Of a stretch of 64,000 bases of DNA, positions 49,001 to 60,000 are shown piece after piece. The notes under the pieces were generated by a model. It worked only from the letters and a program-made list of their open reading frames with translations, had not been told where the DNA came from and did not search any database. The position numbers were made by a program, and so were the translations under genes. Source of the stretch: an uncultured bacterium (GTDB taxonomy: Bacteria > Patescibacteriota > Gracilibacteria > Absconditabacterales > Absconditicoccaceae); the NCBI GenBank assembly GCA_946408385.1, contig CAMJSB010000004.1, forward strand, positions 1 to 64,000. Reading direction: 5' to 3'. Each line of letters begins with the position of its first letter. The first letter of the stretch is position 1.

Positions 49001-49167
49001 TTAGTTAATCTTTCTTTGAATTCAGGTGTCTTAGCTTTAATCTCGTCATCAGAAAGAGTTTCAAATTTGTCGTATCGTTCATTGATTTTGGTAACGATTG
49101 GCCATAATGCATTAATCTGCTTTTGATTATAATCTCATCAAATCAAATTAGTTAACCAGTTAAACAT
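46003..49167 (-). CDS. secA: preprotein translocase SecA with C-terminal SEC-C zinc motif
   Basis: [98 protein letters not shown]; 1055 codons. Confidence 0.97.
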
Positions 49168-49386
49168 ATTTTTAAATTGAAAATAAAGACTTTTTTCTTG
49201 CAAGAACTCAAGCAAGTTTACTGATTATATGAATCCGAGAGAATAAAACAATCTGATTTTTATAAAAACGGCTGTAATATTTGAAGTAAAAATTCATAAA
49301 TATCACATGGTCTTGATTTATTCTTTTTTTTATTTATAATAATGGAGTAATAATTAATTAGAGTTAAAATAAAAAGTAAAAACAGA

Positions 49387-49806
49387 ATGAAAACTTTTGC
49401 GATGATTAAACCTAGTTGTATTGTATATTCAACAGAGGTTGAGGCAGCAATAATAGCTGCGGGGTTAAGAATCGAGACTTCTGCTGAAGTCCGTTTCACG
49501 AGGGAAATGTCAGAGGAATTCTATGCTGAGCACAAAGGTAAACCTTTCTTCGAAGGATTGGTTGCTATGATCTCTTCTGCTCCAGTTAGAGTATACTGCT
49601 TATCTGGAGAAAATGCTATTCAAGTATGGAGAGACTTGATAGGTCCCACAAATCCCAACAAAGGAAAAGAGGATCAATTGCGTAGAAAATATGCTGACGC
49701 AGAAGCCTATGCAGCAGGAAGTCCAGACAATGGGTTCCATGGCTCAGCCAATCCAGAGGATGCTGAACGTGAGATTGATCTTATGAGAAAATGGCAATTT
49801 TTATAA
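49387..49806 (+). CDS. ndk: nucleoside diphosphate kinase (TGA-free gene)
   Basis: MKTFAMIKPSCIVYS, FYAEHKGKPFFEGLVAMISSAPV, LSGENAIQVWRDLIGPTNP, FHGSANPEDAEREI; no in-frame TGA. Confidence 0.93.
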   Translation: MKTFAMIKPSCIVYSTEVEAAIIAAGLRIETSAEVRFTREMSEEFYAEHKGKPFFEGLVAMISSAPVRVYCLSGENAIQVWRDLIGPTNPNKGKEDQLRRKYADAEAYAAGSPDNGFHGSANPEDAEREIDLMRKWQFL

Positions 49807-49827
49807 GGAAATCTTTTAAAACTGAAA

Positions 49828-49860
49828 GGGCTGGTTGTTTACCAGCTCATTCTTTTTTTT
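49828..49860 (+). terminator. rho-independent terminator after ndk
   Basis: gggctggttgtttaccagctcattctttttttt. Confidence 0.75.
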
Positions 49861-49924
49861 AATCACTTGAAAAAATAACAAGGAATTATACAATGAACTA
49901 ATATTTATTATATTGAAATAAAAT

Positions 49925-50476
49925 ATGTTTCATTATTTTCAGTGAAAAGTAGAAAAGAAAGGCTGAATTACATTGTTAATTCACGATTTTATTGGGGTTC
50001 AGGTTTTTTATGCTTGAAAAAAATCTCAGTGAGAATTCTATCTTTTTCCAGTTTATGATGAAAATAAGAGAACGGTGCAATATTTTGCATTCGATACGTT
50101 AGAGCAAAAAAAGATTTTTGAACAATTCTTAAAAGTAAACTGAATTTGAAGTAAAACAGCATTTCAACTTGCACAAACTCCATCGGAAGAGCTATCAAAT
50201 GCAGTCAAAAATATGGATGTGAAATTCTTTCAATCAATTCCATGAGTATGACCAAAATGAGCAAAGAAAATCCTACTTGAACTCAAAGATTCACTTAATG
50301 CAAATGAATTATCATCACTTGATGTGGATCAGAAATTATTCAAAGATATTGTGAAATCTATGCGTTGACTGGGTTATGAAGCGGAAAGTGTAAAAAAAGT
50401 TTTGCTTACATACAAAGAGCCAATCACCAGAGAAAAAATGCCAGCAATTATCAAACGAATTATAACACAGCTTTAA
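49925..50476 (+). CDS. ruvA: Holliday junction branch migration protein RuvA
   Basis: MFHYFQGKVEKKGGITLLIHDFIGVQV, FEQFLKVNGIGSKTAFQLAQ, FFQSIPGVGPKGAKKILLELKD. Confidence 0.9.
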
Positions 50477-50494
50477 AAATCAGACTATTATTAT

Positions 50495-50926
50495 ATGTTT
50501 CAATTAAAAACAATATTAAATACATACGGAACAAAGATAAAATATGCATTGCGAGTAGTTTTTTTTGTTGCAATGATTTTTGCAATTAGAACATATGTAA
50601 ATTATTTAACAGTGGTAGATTCAATTGAGACAGTGAATGTGAGAACCGCATCAGTTCAAAATGAAATGGATTATGCTCAGAATTTTCAGAAAAAATATTT
50701 AGCTTCAGATTATGGTTATCTTTTCCTTGCGCATGATAATTCTATGGTATTTTGATGAGAGGAAATCATACTTTTTAAATCTTCATGAGATGTATTAGAA
50801 TCATGATTTAATGTTGATTTGACACATATTCCATATCGTCCAACTGAAGAAGAACAGAGGAAAATGTTAGATCCGAAGAAGGCATGGAATTTATACTTTG
50901 CAGAGACTTGGGAAAAAATAAATTAA
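50495..50926 (+). CDS. single-TM hypothetical protein
   Basis: MFQLKTILNTYGTKIKYALRVVFFVAMIFAIRTYVNYL..., 144 codons with TGA=Gly. Confidence 0.7.
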
Positions 50927-50999
50927 ATACAATGCTACTTAAGCAATATAAACGAAATAATTGTGATAAAATAATATTTATAATTTGTAAAAAATTATA

Positions 51000-52325
51000 A
51001 TGTTAACTGCATTCTCGATATTCTGGATATTAAACGTATTTTATCAAATCATATCTACATTTTTTGTATATTGAATTCATTTATGTAATCCCTCAGATCC
51101 AGCATTAATTCGTGAATGAATATGGATATTGTTCCTATTTGTAACTCTGATTTTATGATATAAGAAATTTAAACCATATTGGAAAAGGCGGAAGAAAGTT
51201 TGGATAGTGTTTATAATCCTTATTTTAGTTTCAGTATTTTTCTCATGGTTAAAAGATGTTTCATGGAGTAATATGTTTATATGAATCAAATACTGATTTT
51301 GGTGGACTTTTATTTTGATATCCGCGAGTTTCTTTGGATATGTATACTCAGAAAAACGAAAAAAATCCAATCTGATTCAATTTCTCCCACGAATCTTAAT
51401 TTGAATAGTTTGAGCAGGATTTTTATGGCAATGAGCCAAATTGTTGCGACCAAATTTTTTCTATTCTTTGGGATACTGAGGCTTAAATGATTACGCATTT
51501 AATATAAATCCACCAATATATTATCTAACTTGATTTGGATGAACATTACGTCGACAATGATTCTTTTCATGACCAAATAATTATTGATATTTCTTGGTTG
51601 CATTCCTTCCATTCGTTTGGCGATTCTTTACGAATAAAATCAAAAAAAATGAAAATTTAGTATGATCAATTATAGCACTAACAATTTGGATGGCATGAAT
51701 GGCGGCTACATTATCACGTGCAGTTTTAGTATGAGCGGTTGTTGTGTTTTTAGTTTTTTATCGGAAGGAATTAAAATCTAAAAAGCGATTATTACTCTGA
51801 TGATGAATATGAATTCTTACTATTCTAGTGGGATTGTCAGTCCGAAAACGAGAATCGACAGTTTGACATATTGCAAGTAAATTTGAGACAATCCCAGAAG
51901 TAATCTCTGCTCCAATATGACATGGACTTGGAAGTTCATGACCAGGAGTTCATTACAAATGAAAATACCTTCCAGAGAATTATTTCTTACAAATAATGCT
52001 TGATATTTGAACTATTTGATTCCTGTTCCGAGCTTTTTCAATGTTATATTTATTTTTAATCCAGCATAAAGTGGTGTGATTAAATAAATGAAAGCTGACC
52101 ATTGAAGAGGAATATTATCTTCAAGTATTACATAAATTACAAATCTGATTTTTTGCATTACTTATAATGTGATTATTCTTACATGTATTTGAGGATAGTA
52201 TGGTGAATTATCTATTCTTTACGATATATGGAATAGTTCTAGGAGGCTTGAGTACAAAGTTGAAAGGGGAGTTGTCTCGAAAAGAGGTGTTGATACAAAA
52301 TAAAAAACTGCAATTAAAAATCTAA
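51000..52325 (+). CDS. polytopic membrane protein, O-antigen ligase (Wzy/WaaL)-like
   Basis: ~10 hydrophobic segments; GIGILTILVGLSVRKRESTVGHIASKFETIPEVISAPIGHGLGSSGPG...PENYFLQIMLDIGTIGFLFRAF typical of Wzy_C proteins. Confidence 0.8.
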
Positions 52326-52332
52326 AGATAAA

Positions 52333-52365
52333 AAAACTCTCCAGCCGGAGAGTTGAAACTTTTTT
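52333..52365 (+). terminator. rho-independent terminator
   Basis: aactctccagccggagagttgaaactttttt. Confidence 0.8.
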
Positions 52366-52383
52366 ATCTATCCGTATAAAGGA

Positions 52384-52800
52384 TTAAGCATAGATTGAAA
52401 TAGTAATTTCATCCAGCATTTTTCTAATTAAATCTTTCAATTCATCAGTAGCAAATGAAAATTGATTTCTAAGATATCCATCATTTACACAAACTGTATC
52501 AATTGTATCGATAGTATTCAATAATCATTCAACGATGCATTTTAGTTCTTCTTTCGAAGAGATCAATCCATTATTCAACTCTTTCTCTAGGCGAATAAGA
52601 TGGTATTTGATTTTAAGAATATTTTTTATCAGAAGATCAACATATTCAGTGTTGATTTGATGAGCTACTCATCCACCATAAGCCCCAACAGATTCTGCAT
52701 TTACTTCAAGAGCAGAGATTAATGCATCACAGGTTTCATTGATTTTATCCATCAAGTTGGATAATTTTTCATTTGACTGAATTGAATTTACTGATTCCAT
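52384..52800 (-). CDS. hypothetical helical protein
   Basis: MESVNSIQSNEKLSNLMDKINETCDALISALEVNAESVGAYGGGVAHQINTEYVDLL...; the track ORF stops at an in-frame TGA (Gly). Confidence 0.7.
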
Positions 52801-53113
52801 GATATTGATATGAAATGAATAAAAATTTATTTTTTTATTTGACGATGTAATTATACTCATAAAATTAAAAATATGCAAAATTTTTGATAATTTTCATTCC
52901 CAATCCTCTTACGTTTTAAAAATCTGATTTTTTTAATATTTACTTTAGTAAATTTTGAATAGCTTTTGATAACATTTGGTTTGATAACAAAGGGTTTGCA
53001 AAAATATCCACAAATTTCCTCTAAAAGCAAAATTTATACAAAAAATCCATATTGATTTTCTTGTTTAAAAGCATAATTTGTAATCAGATTTTTAATTATT
53101 TATTTGAAATTAT

Positions 53114-53893
53114 ATGAAAATAGTTCAATGAGCAATAAAAACTCCAAAACAGATTGCGAACATCAGAGAAAGCTGAAAGTATCTGAATGAAATGTTATTG
53201 ATTCTTAGAGAAAAAGCCAAAGCATGAGTAGCACTTATAGAGCTTGAATTTGTAGCAGAACATTTCATTCAACAACACAATTTAAAATGAGCTTTTAAGT
53301 GATATGATGGATATCCTACAAATTTATGTTTATCCGTAAATAATTGTGTAGTTCATTGAATTCCAAATGAATATATTCTCAAAAATGGAGATTTGCTAAA
53401 AATCGACGCATGAGTAATTTATCAAAAATGATATTCTGATTCTGCGATTTCGGTAGTGATTGGATGAGAAATGGCTAATCCATTAGCTCATGAATTGATA
53501 ACAGTGACAAAAAGTGCACTAGATAATTGAATAGCGACTATTCAGCCTTGAAAATCAATGTATGATTATGGAAATACGGTAGCAACTACGGTTCGTGCAG
53601 CTGGGTTTAAAGTTCTAAAAGATTTGACAGGTCATGGATGTGGAAATGCTGTGCATGAAAGACCATATGTTTTCAATTATGGGCATCCAGATATGAAAAA
53701 ACAATTTTTTACTCCATGAATGGTACTTTGCTTCGAGCCGATTACTGCGGTAATGAGCGATGATTTCTATATGGAATACGGAGATGAATGAATGTATACT
53801 CAGCATTGAGATTTAGGTTGTCAGTGGGAATATATGCTGTTGATTACTGAAAAATGATATGAAATGATGAGTGGAATTACTGAGTGGGAGTAA
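53114..53893 (+). CDS. map: methionine aminopeptidase (type I)
   Basis: AFKGYDGYPTNLCLSVNNCVVHGIPNEYILKNGDLLKIDAGVIYQKGYSDSA, DLTGHGCGNAVHERPYVFNYG, CFEPITAV. Confidence 0.96.
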
Positions 53894-53959
53894 TGTTGAA
53901 AAAAAATGGTAAAAATATAAATTAAAAAAGTCAGATTTTTATTTTCAGTTTTGGTTTGA

Positions 53960-54973
53960 ATGACAGAGGAAACTCCAAAAAAAATCTTTCTTTTTACGTG
54001 AGAGAATACATATACATTAAATAAAGAACTTAAAAGGCGAAAGGATATGTTTGCAGAAAAAAATGGAGCAAATAGTATTTTTTCGTTTAATCGTGAAAAT
54101 CGAGATTATGGTCAGATTAAACAAACTATTTTTAGTGGATGATTCTTTGTTACCAATAAATTAATTATTCTTTACGGAGTTCCGCTAGACACAGAAAAAT
54201 CTAATGCAATTAAGGCTGATGAAATTGAAAAATTAGCTGAAGATATTATGAACTACCAACTTCCAAGTGAAGTTCTTGTAATTTGTGTATCTTACAAACC
54301 TGATAAACGTGGTCGTTTCTATAAGCGATTTGATAAATTGCATAAAGATAATCCAGCTCAGAAAATTATAAAAACATTTGCTCCTTTATCTGAACGTGAA
54401 TTGCCAGATTTTGTAAAGGAAAATTCAAAAGATTTAAATCTGGACTTGAAAGTTATTCAGGCTTTAATACATAAGATTTGAAACGATCAATTTCGTCTGG
54501 AGTCAGAAATAGATAAATTAATATACCGAAAAAAATATTATAATGAAGAAATTACACCAAAAGTAGTAGATGAAGTTTGTTTTGGGATGATAGAGGAGGA
54601 TGTTTTTCAGCTTTTGGATTTAGCTTTAACTGATACAAAATCTGCAATCAAATTTGTTCAATGATTACAAGATGATGGATTGGATCGAAATGCAGTAAAT
54701 GGTTCATTCGCATGGGGACTTAGGAATTGTTTATTTGTACTTGATTACGCTGATCATTGAATTACGGATTCAAAACAAATAGCTAGCGAATTAAAACAAA
54801 ATCCATGGGCAATTATGAATATAACTAAAAAATTAAAACTTCTAAAAGAAAAAAAGAATCTGATTCAGAATTTATTCAAAAGTATTGTAGATATAGATTA
54901 TGAGATAAAAAGTGGAAATTCTCAACCTGAAAGTTATTTCTTTACAATAAAAAAAATATTACTCCAAAATTAG
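53960..54973 (+). CDS. holA: DNA polymerase III delta subunit-like
   Basis: KKIFLFTGENTYTLNKELKRRKDMFAEKNG, KLIILYGVPLD, KENSKDLNLDLKVIQALIHKIGNDQFRLESEIDKLIY. Confidence 0.82.
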
Positions 54974-55033
54974 TCCATTATTTGATTTTTTTGTGTAATT
55001 GTTTATAAAACTGTTGAATGTGTTTTACTTAAA

Positions 55034-55636
55034 ATGAAGTGTATGCGTAAATTTGGAATATTTCTGTTATTGATATTTATGACTTTATTATCTAGTCAGA
55101 CTTTTTGATATTTAGAAAGTAAAGTATATTGTAATCTTGAAAATAACAATGTAACGATTTTTATGAAAAATGAAGAATGAACTACGAAATGTCAGATTTA
55201 TCTAGATACGATATATCAATTGGCATTGAAAAAATATAATGAAATCTCAGCAATCCGTTCATATATAGAACAGGGAGATGATGCATATTATTGGAAAAAA
55301 ATATGAGAGGATAAGAATGCAGAATTTCTTAAATTAGTAAACTATAGAACACAGATAAAAACAGCAATAGATAAGTTTGAGTCAGCATTGTTTGATAAAT
55401 ATAGTTATTCATTGAAAAAGCCGATGCAGACTTATTATTCAGAACTAGAATCTCAATATTATATATTGGTAAATCAAGATGTATCACTCAGAAAATCAGA
55501 CCATTCTCTAAAACTTACTCAATTAGAACAACAAATGTGGAATGTGAATCATATTATAAATGCAAAGAATTTGGATGAGATTATGGAAGTGGTTTCATCA
55601 TATATTTATCTGAAAAAGCAAATAGAATGAAAATAG
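55034..55636 (+). CDS. secreted hypothetical protein
   Basis: Signal-like MKCMRKFGIFLLLIFMTLLSSQTFG, 201 codons. Confidence 0.65.
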
Positions 55637-56439
55637 GGATAATTAGCTCAGGAATAGATACACTAGCATTGTTTCAATTTTTGACTCGTTATGACAATGA
55701 ATATTTAGTTTATTGTGATCAAACTAGTTTTCCATATTGAGAAAAATCACTCGATTTTGCATTAAATAATATAGAAAAAACAGGGGAGTTCTTGACTAAA
55801 AAATGAGCTGAAATAATAATTGTAGATCCAATCTATGAACTAGCTTTGAAGTATTCAGATAAGAAATTTTGATTTAAAAATTTACCATTATTTCAAGAAT
55901 ATTTACACAAATTTGCATTCAAACATTCATTAGTAGGTAAAATCTGAATTTTATCAGATTTCTGATCTAGTTGAAAAGTTCAGGGATTCCTTGAAAAAGA
56001 AGAAAAAGACTATAAACCAACTGAAGATCAAAGCTCTATCAAAAAATTCAGTTATCCTTTTCATTATTGGGTAAAATCAGCTAGTTCACGAGTTGCAAAT
56101 ATTAATGATTTATGAGTTCATAATCCATATTTGATTCGTACGATGAAAAACGATTTACGTTATTTCAAGGATGCATATGTGGATACAATTTTGCCCATGC
56201 ATTACCATTATTTTCGTATGCAGAGAGCGATAAAATCATTTTTCAATTTCCATAAAATCAGATTTCATGATTTTTTAGTAGTTGAGGAATGTTTTAATAA
56301 TTTAGTAGAAAAATCTGACTGAATATATTGAGTTAATGTACGAATAAACCAGTCTTGAGAATTTTTAACTCGTAATAAACAGTTGATGTGGCTGATGCAG
56401 AGAGGAAAATCTGTAGAGGTGAAAATTGAAGAGGTATAA
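55627..56439 (+). CDS. glutamate racemase-like protein (Asp/Glu racemase fold)
   Basis: MKIGIISSGIDTLALFQFLTRYDNEYLVYCDQTSFPYGEKS resembles MurI (DSGVGGL..., D...PYG.K); catalytic positions look divergent. Confidence 0.6.
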
Positions 56440-56454
56440 AATTTTAATAAGAAT

Positions 56455-56482
56455 AAAAAATAAAGGGACAAGCCTTTATTTC
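56455..56482. terminator. bidirectional terminator hairpin
   Basis: aaaaaataaagggacaagcctttattt. Confidence 0.7.
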
Positions 56483-56499
56483 TCTAATAAACTATCTTT

Positions 56500-56583
56500 T
56501 ACCAGGGATGGGACTCGAACCCACACGACCGTGAAGTCACCAGATTTTGAGTCTAGCATGTCTACCAATTCCATCACCCTGGC
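56500..56583 (-). tRNA. tRNA-Leu(CAA)
   Basis: GCCAGGGTGATGGAATTGGTAGACATGCTAGACTCAAAATCTGGTGACTTCACGGTCGTGTGGGTTCGAGTCCCATCCCTGGTA; anticodon loop CTCAAAA, long variable arm. Confidence 0.93.
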
Positions 56584-56653
56584 TAGGGTGATAGTTTATT
56601 TACCTCCTTATAATTTTTTCCTATTTAATTTCAATATACTTTTTTTAACTACA

Positions 56654-56683
56654 AAAAACGGAGCATTCAATGCTCCGTTTTAT
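56654..56683. terminator. hairpin terminator
   Basis: aaaacggagcattcaatgctccgttttatt. Confidence 0.8.
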
Positions 56684-56704
56684 TATTCGTGATTTTTATG
56701 CTTT

Positions 56705-56992
56705 TTAATCATTAAAATTTTTAAGATATTTTTTTTGCCAAATTATATATAATTCACTTAAAATATTATCAAAATTTGCAATTTTATCCTTGAAAAAGTC
56801 TAAATTTTTATCTTTAAGCTTATCATATTCAGATTTTTCTTGCTCATCTAAGAACTTATATAAATTTAGTTCGATATATTCATCCAAAATTGGACGCATA
56901 TCTTCTTTCAGCATCTCAAAATTATCCACTTTAGGATCAAATCCTGCCATAACGAGTGTATCGTTTAGGAATTGTTCTTGTTCAATATTCAT
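56705..56992 (-). CDS. small hypothetical protein
   Basis: MNIEQEQFLNDTLVMAGFDPKVDNFEMLKEDMRPILDEYIELNLYKFLDEQEKSEYDKLKD...; intact ORF. Confidence 0.7.
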   Translation of the reverse strand: MNIEQEQFLNDTLVMAGFDPKVDNFEMLKEDMRPILDEYIELNLYKFLDEQEKSEYDKLKDKNLDFFKDKIANFDNILSELYIIWQKKYLKNFND

Positions 56993-57061
56993 TTTTATTT
57001 TGTTTATGAATTAAATTAATTGTATTTTATGAAATCTGTGTGATATTGCAAATTATTCAGT

Positions 57062-60000
57062 TTATTTAATATTAGCTAGCTCTTTATATTTTTTTATTAT
57101 AGGATTTTCTTGATATAAATCTCTTATATCCATATAACTTCAATATCTCGTTCCATTTCGCTTTACTGGAACTTGTCGAGCACTACTTGTAGCATAATCC
57201 ATAGGTTTTGCAACTAATGGTCATCCATTTATTTGTTCATTGTATAGTCAGAATGAATTAATTTTGGCATCAGAATATACTATATTTTCGATTCGTACTT
57301 TATTTGGAGAATCTTTTTCAGATCTTGAAAAATAGATATCTACATCTCTTCAATTATACTTCATTCTGTATATCTCTACATTTACTTTGCCTAAATATTC
57401 GTGGTTGTATGAATATTTTTTTCTTGCAACTTTTTTCATATCTTTATATTCCAATCATTCAGGTATTAATTTTTTGTATCATTCAATGACATCTTCAGAA
57501 TCTTTTCATTGATAAAATCACACAGCATGATTTTTTTCTTTAGGGAACATTTTTGTATTTATTTTTACTTGTCTTTTCATCTCATCTAGTAATATTTCAC
57601 TATCTTCTTTATCAGTCCATTCAAGTTTGCTGTCCTTTGATTCTGGTATTTTATCAAGGATTTCTCAAACTTTAAAGTCCACTTTTGTTGTAGTCTCATA
57701 TGATCAATTTGGTAAAGTCTCTCATTTTGAGTATCTGCGACCATCCATTCATGGTGCGGATCTCCAGCATCACTCAGAATTTGATCTATACAATAATCTT
57801 ATATCGATTTTTCAATCTGTATTGCGAGAGTATCCCACAATTTTTTTTCTACTTCAAAATTCAGTATAATTGGTAAGATATATTATTTCTCAACCTGGAA
57901 GTTTTAATATATTTTCTGGTTTAAAATCTTTTGTATAGTCTTTGGCTCTATCAGTAAAATCGCTTTTATTAAAATTTTCAAGGTCTTCATCAGTCATTTT
58001 TTTCAAAGAAAATCATTCTTCCTTATCGGTAGTTTCGGTAGTTTCTTTTGTGTCTTTATCATCAATTTCATCTTTTTCATCTAAGTCGTCAGTAGGAATA
58101 GCTATTGGTGATCCTCAAGTTCATTTACCTCAACCAGATGGAGGTGTGTTTTTTCACTTATCTTTTCACGTGTCTCCAATGACTAGAGATGGAGCAGTAT
58201 CGCTTCATTTAACTGATTTACCTCAATTAGATGGAGGCGGAGGAGTGTCATCTCATCACTTATCACCTCACTTATCTTTTCATTTACCTCAATTAGATGG
58301 AGGTGGAGGAGTATCATTAGGTCATCTATCATTAGGTCCTTTATCTTTAGGTTTTCCATTATTCTTTCTTTTGAATGTATTAGAGAACCATGGTAGTCCA
58401 ACTACTAACCACTCTTTACCTCATTCTACTGCAGCAGTTCATGGAGTACCTGGTATTACATTTGTGATTTCTAAGAAAGCATTACTTACCCTAGATGCTG
58501 CATCATGCACTATTGTTCAGTCTATATCCATAATAGGATCGTAGCTTAGATTTAGAGTTCCAGAAAAATTTCATGCTCATTTTACTGTCTCTTCAATAAC
58601 CTCTAAACATCTCATTCAATGTAGATTTGTATTTGTAAATCAACTAGTCGCGAATCAGTGGTCTAATTGCTTAATCAAATCTACTTTGTTTTGTATAGAA
58701 GAATCTCAAATTAATGATTTAACATGTTCAAGTTTATCTGTGTAGTTATTTGGATCTAATAATTCGCTTCCAATACGTACAGGTGTTCAATCTGTACCGG
58801 CTCAGAAATGTAGTGTAACAGATTGTGTGTATTCACCTGTAACAGAAGGTTCACTAATAATATTATTGCGTGCTGCAGTAAAAACATTGTTTCATCCTTC
58901 TCGTTTTCACATATCATAGTAATCTTTAACATTTCATGTGTTTGTTGTGGATGTAGATTCTGGAGTTCCAGGAGTTCAAGGAACGGCTTCTTTTGCAAAC
59001 ATTCAAGTACCAGTAGCCGCTTGTATTGCAGCAGCAGTTCCGAATGAGATTGCTGCAGTTCATAATCACCATTTTGTAGCTAACCAGGCTCTTTCTCATC
59101 TGAATTTTTTAGTAGCAGAATTATAATCTTTTCTATATTCTTTTAATAAATCATCATAATTTATTTGTTTTCAATCATAATAAGCTTCGATTTCTGCAGG
59201 TATGTCCTGTAATGTTGCTGAAGGCCCTATGATATGTATTGCACTTAAATTGAGAGCATTTTCTAAATCATAGAAATCTCTTTCAATTTGATTTCTATCT
59301 TTTGATCTTAAGAAATTATGTCCCATAGACCGGTAGGCTTCGAGTCTTGCTCTAGCGTCCAATAAATTAGTATTTAAGACATTTTTTTCATTAGGAGATA
59401 ATGTATCATAATGTTCTAGACCACTATAGATTAAATCAGAAAGTTGTTTAGTATTAAAGTCATCATCTCTTTGTAACTCAACTTGAGTGGTCTTACCATA
59501 TAATTCAAGCTGCCTTTTTGCTCTATAACGTTTAAACCATGAATTAGTATATTTTCATTCGCTATCTTTTTCAGCCATAATTCTTTCCCATTCTTTCATT
59601 TTAGCAATCTCTTCTTCATAGTTTCTAGTCAAATTTTTTTCATATGTATTTTGTTCTTTTGTGTGATGAGTGAATTTTTTAACAGCAGCTTTAGCTCATA
59701 TTAATCAAGATGTAGTTAATGTGGCAGCTAGGGCTCATCATCATAATAGTCACACAGCCATTCAAGAAACACTAATTCCAGCAATAGTTAATGCCTGTCA
59801 CCACCATGGCATTTTATCTAATTTATTTCAAAGTTTGAATAACCATCATTTTTCACGATCTTTGTTGCTTGTTTGATATGCTCATTTACCGTTTGTAAGT
59901 AAATCCAATTTAATTTGTAGATTTTCGGTAGATAATTTAGCTAAAGCAGCTTGATGCCTGATGAATTTTTGAATTTCTTTGTCCAGCATAGCTTCATCTA

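Noticed and set aside
52669-52878. Track ORF ending at TGA as another TGA-stop gene
   Set aside because: The frame continues naturally through TGA (…AYGGGVAHQINTEYVDLL…) to a TAA at 52384, with no terminator right after the TGA.
57942-58544. Plus-strand 200-aa ORF in the track
   Set aside because: Antisense to the PPPP/GGGK part of the giant minus-strand protein; low-complexity artefact.
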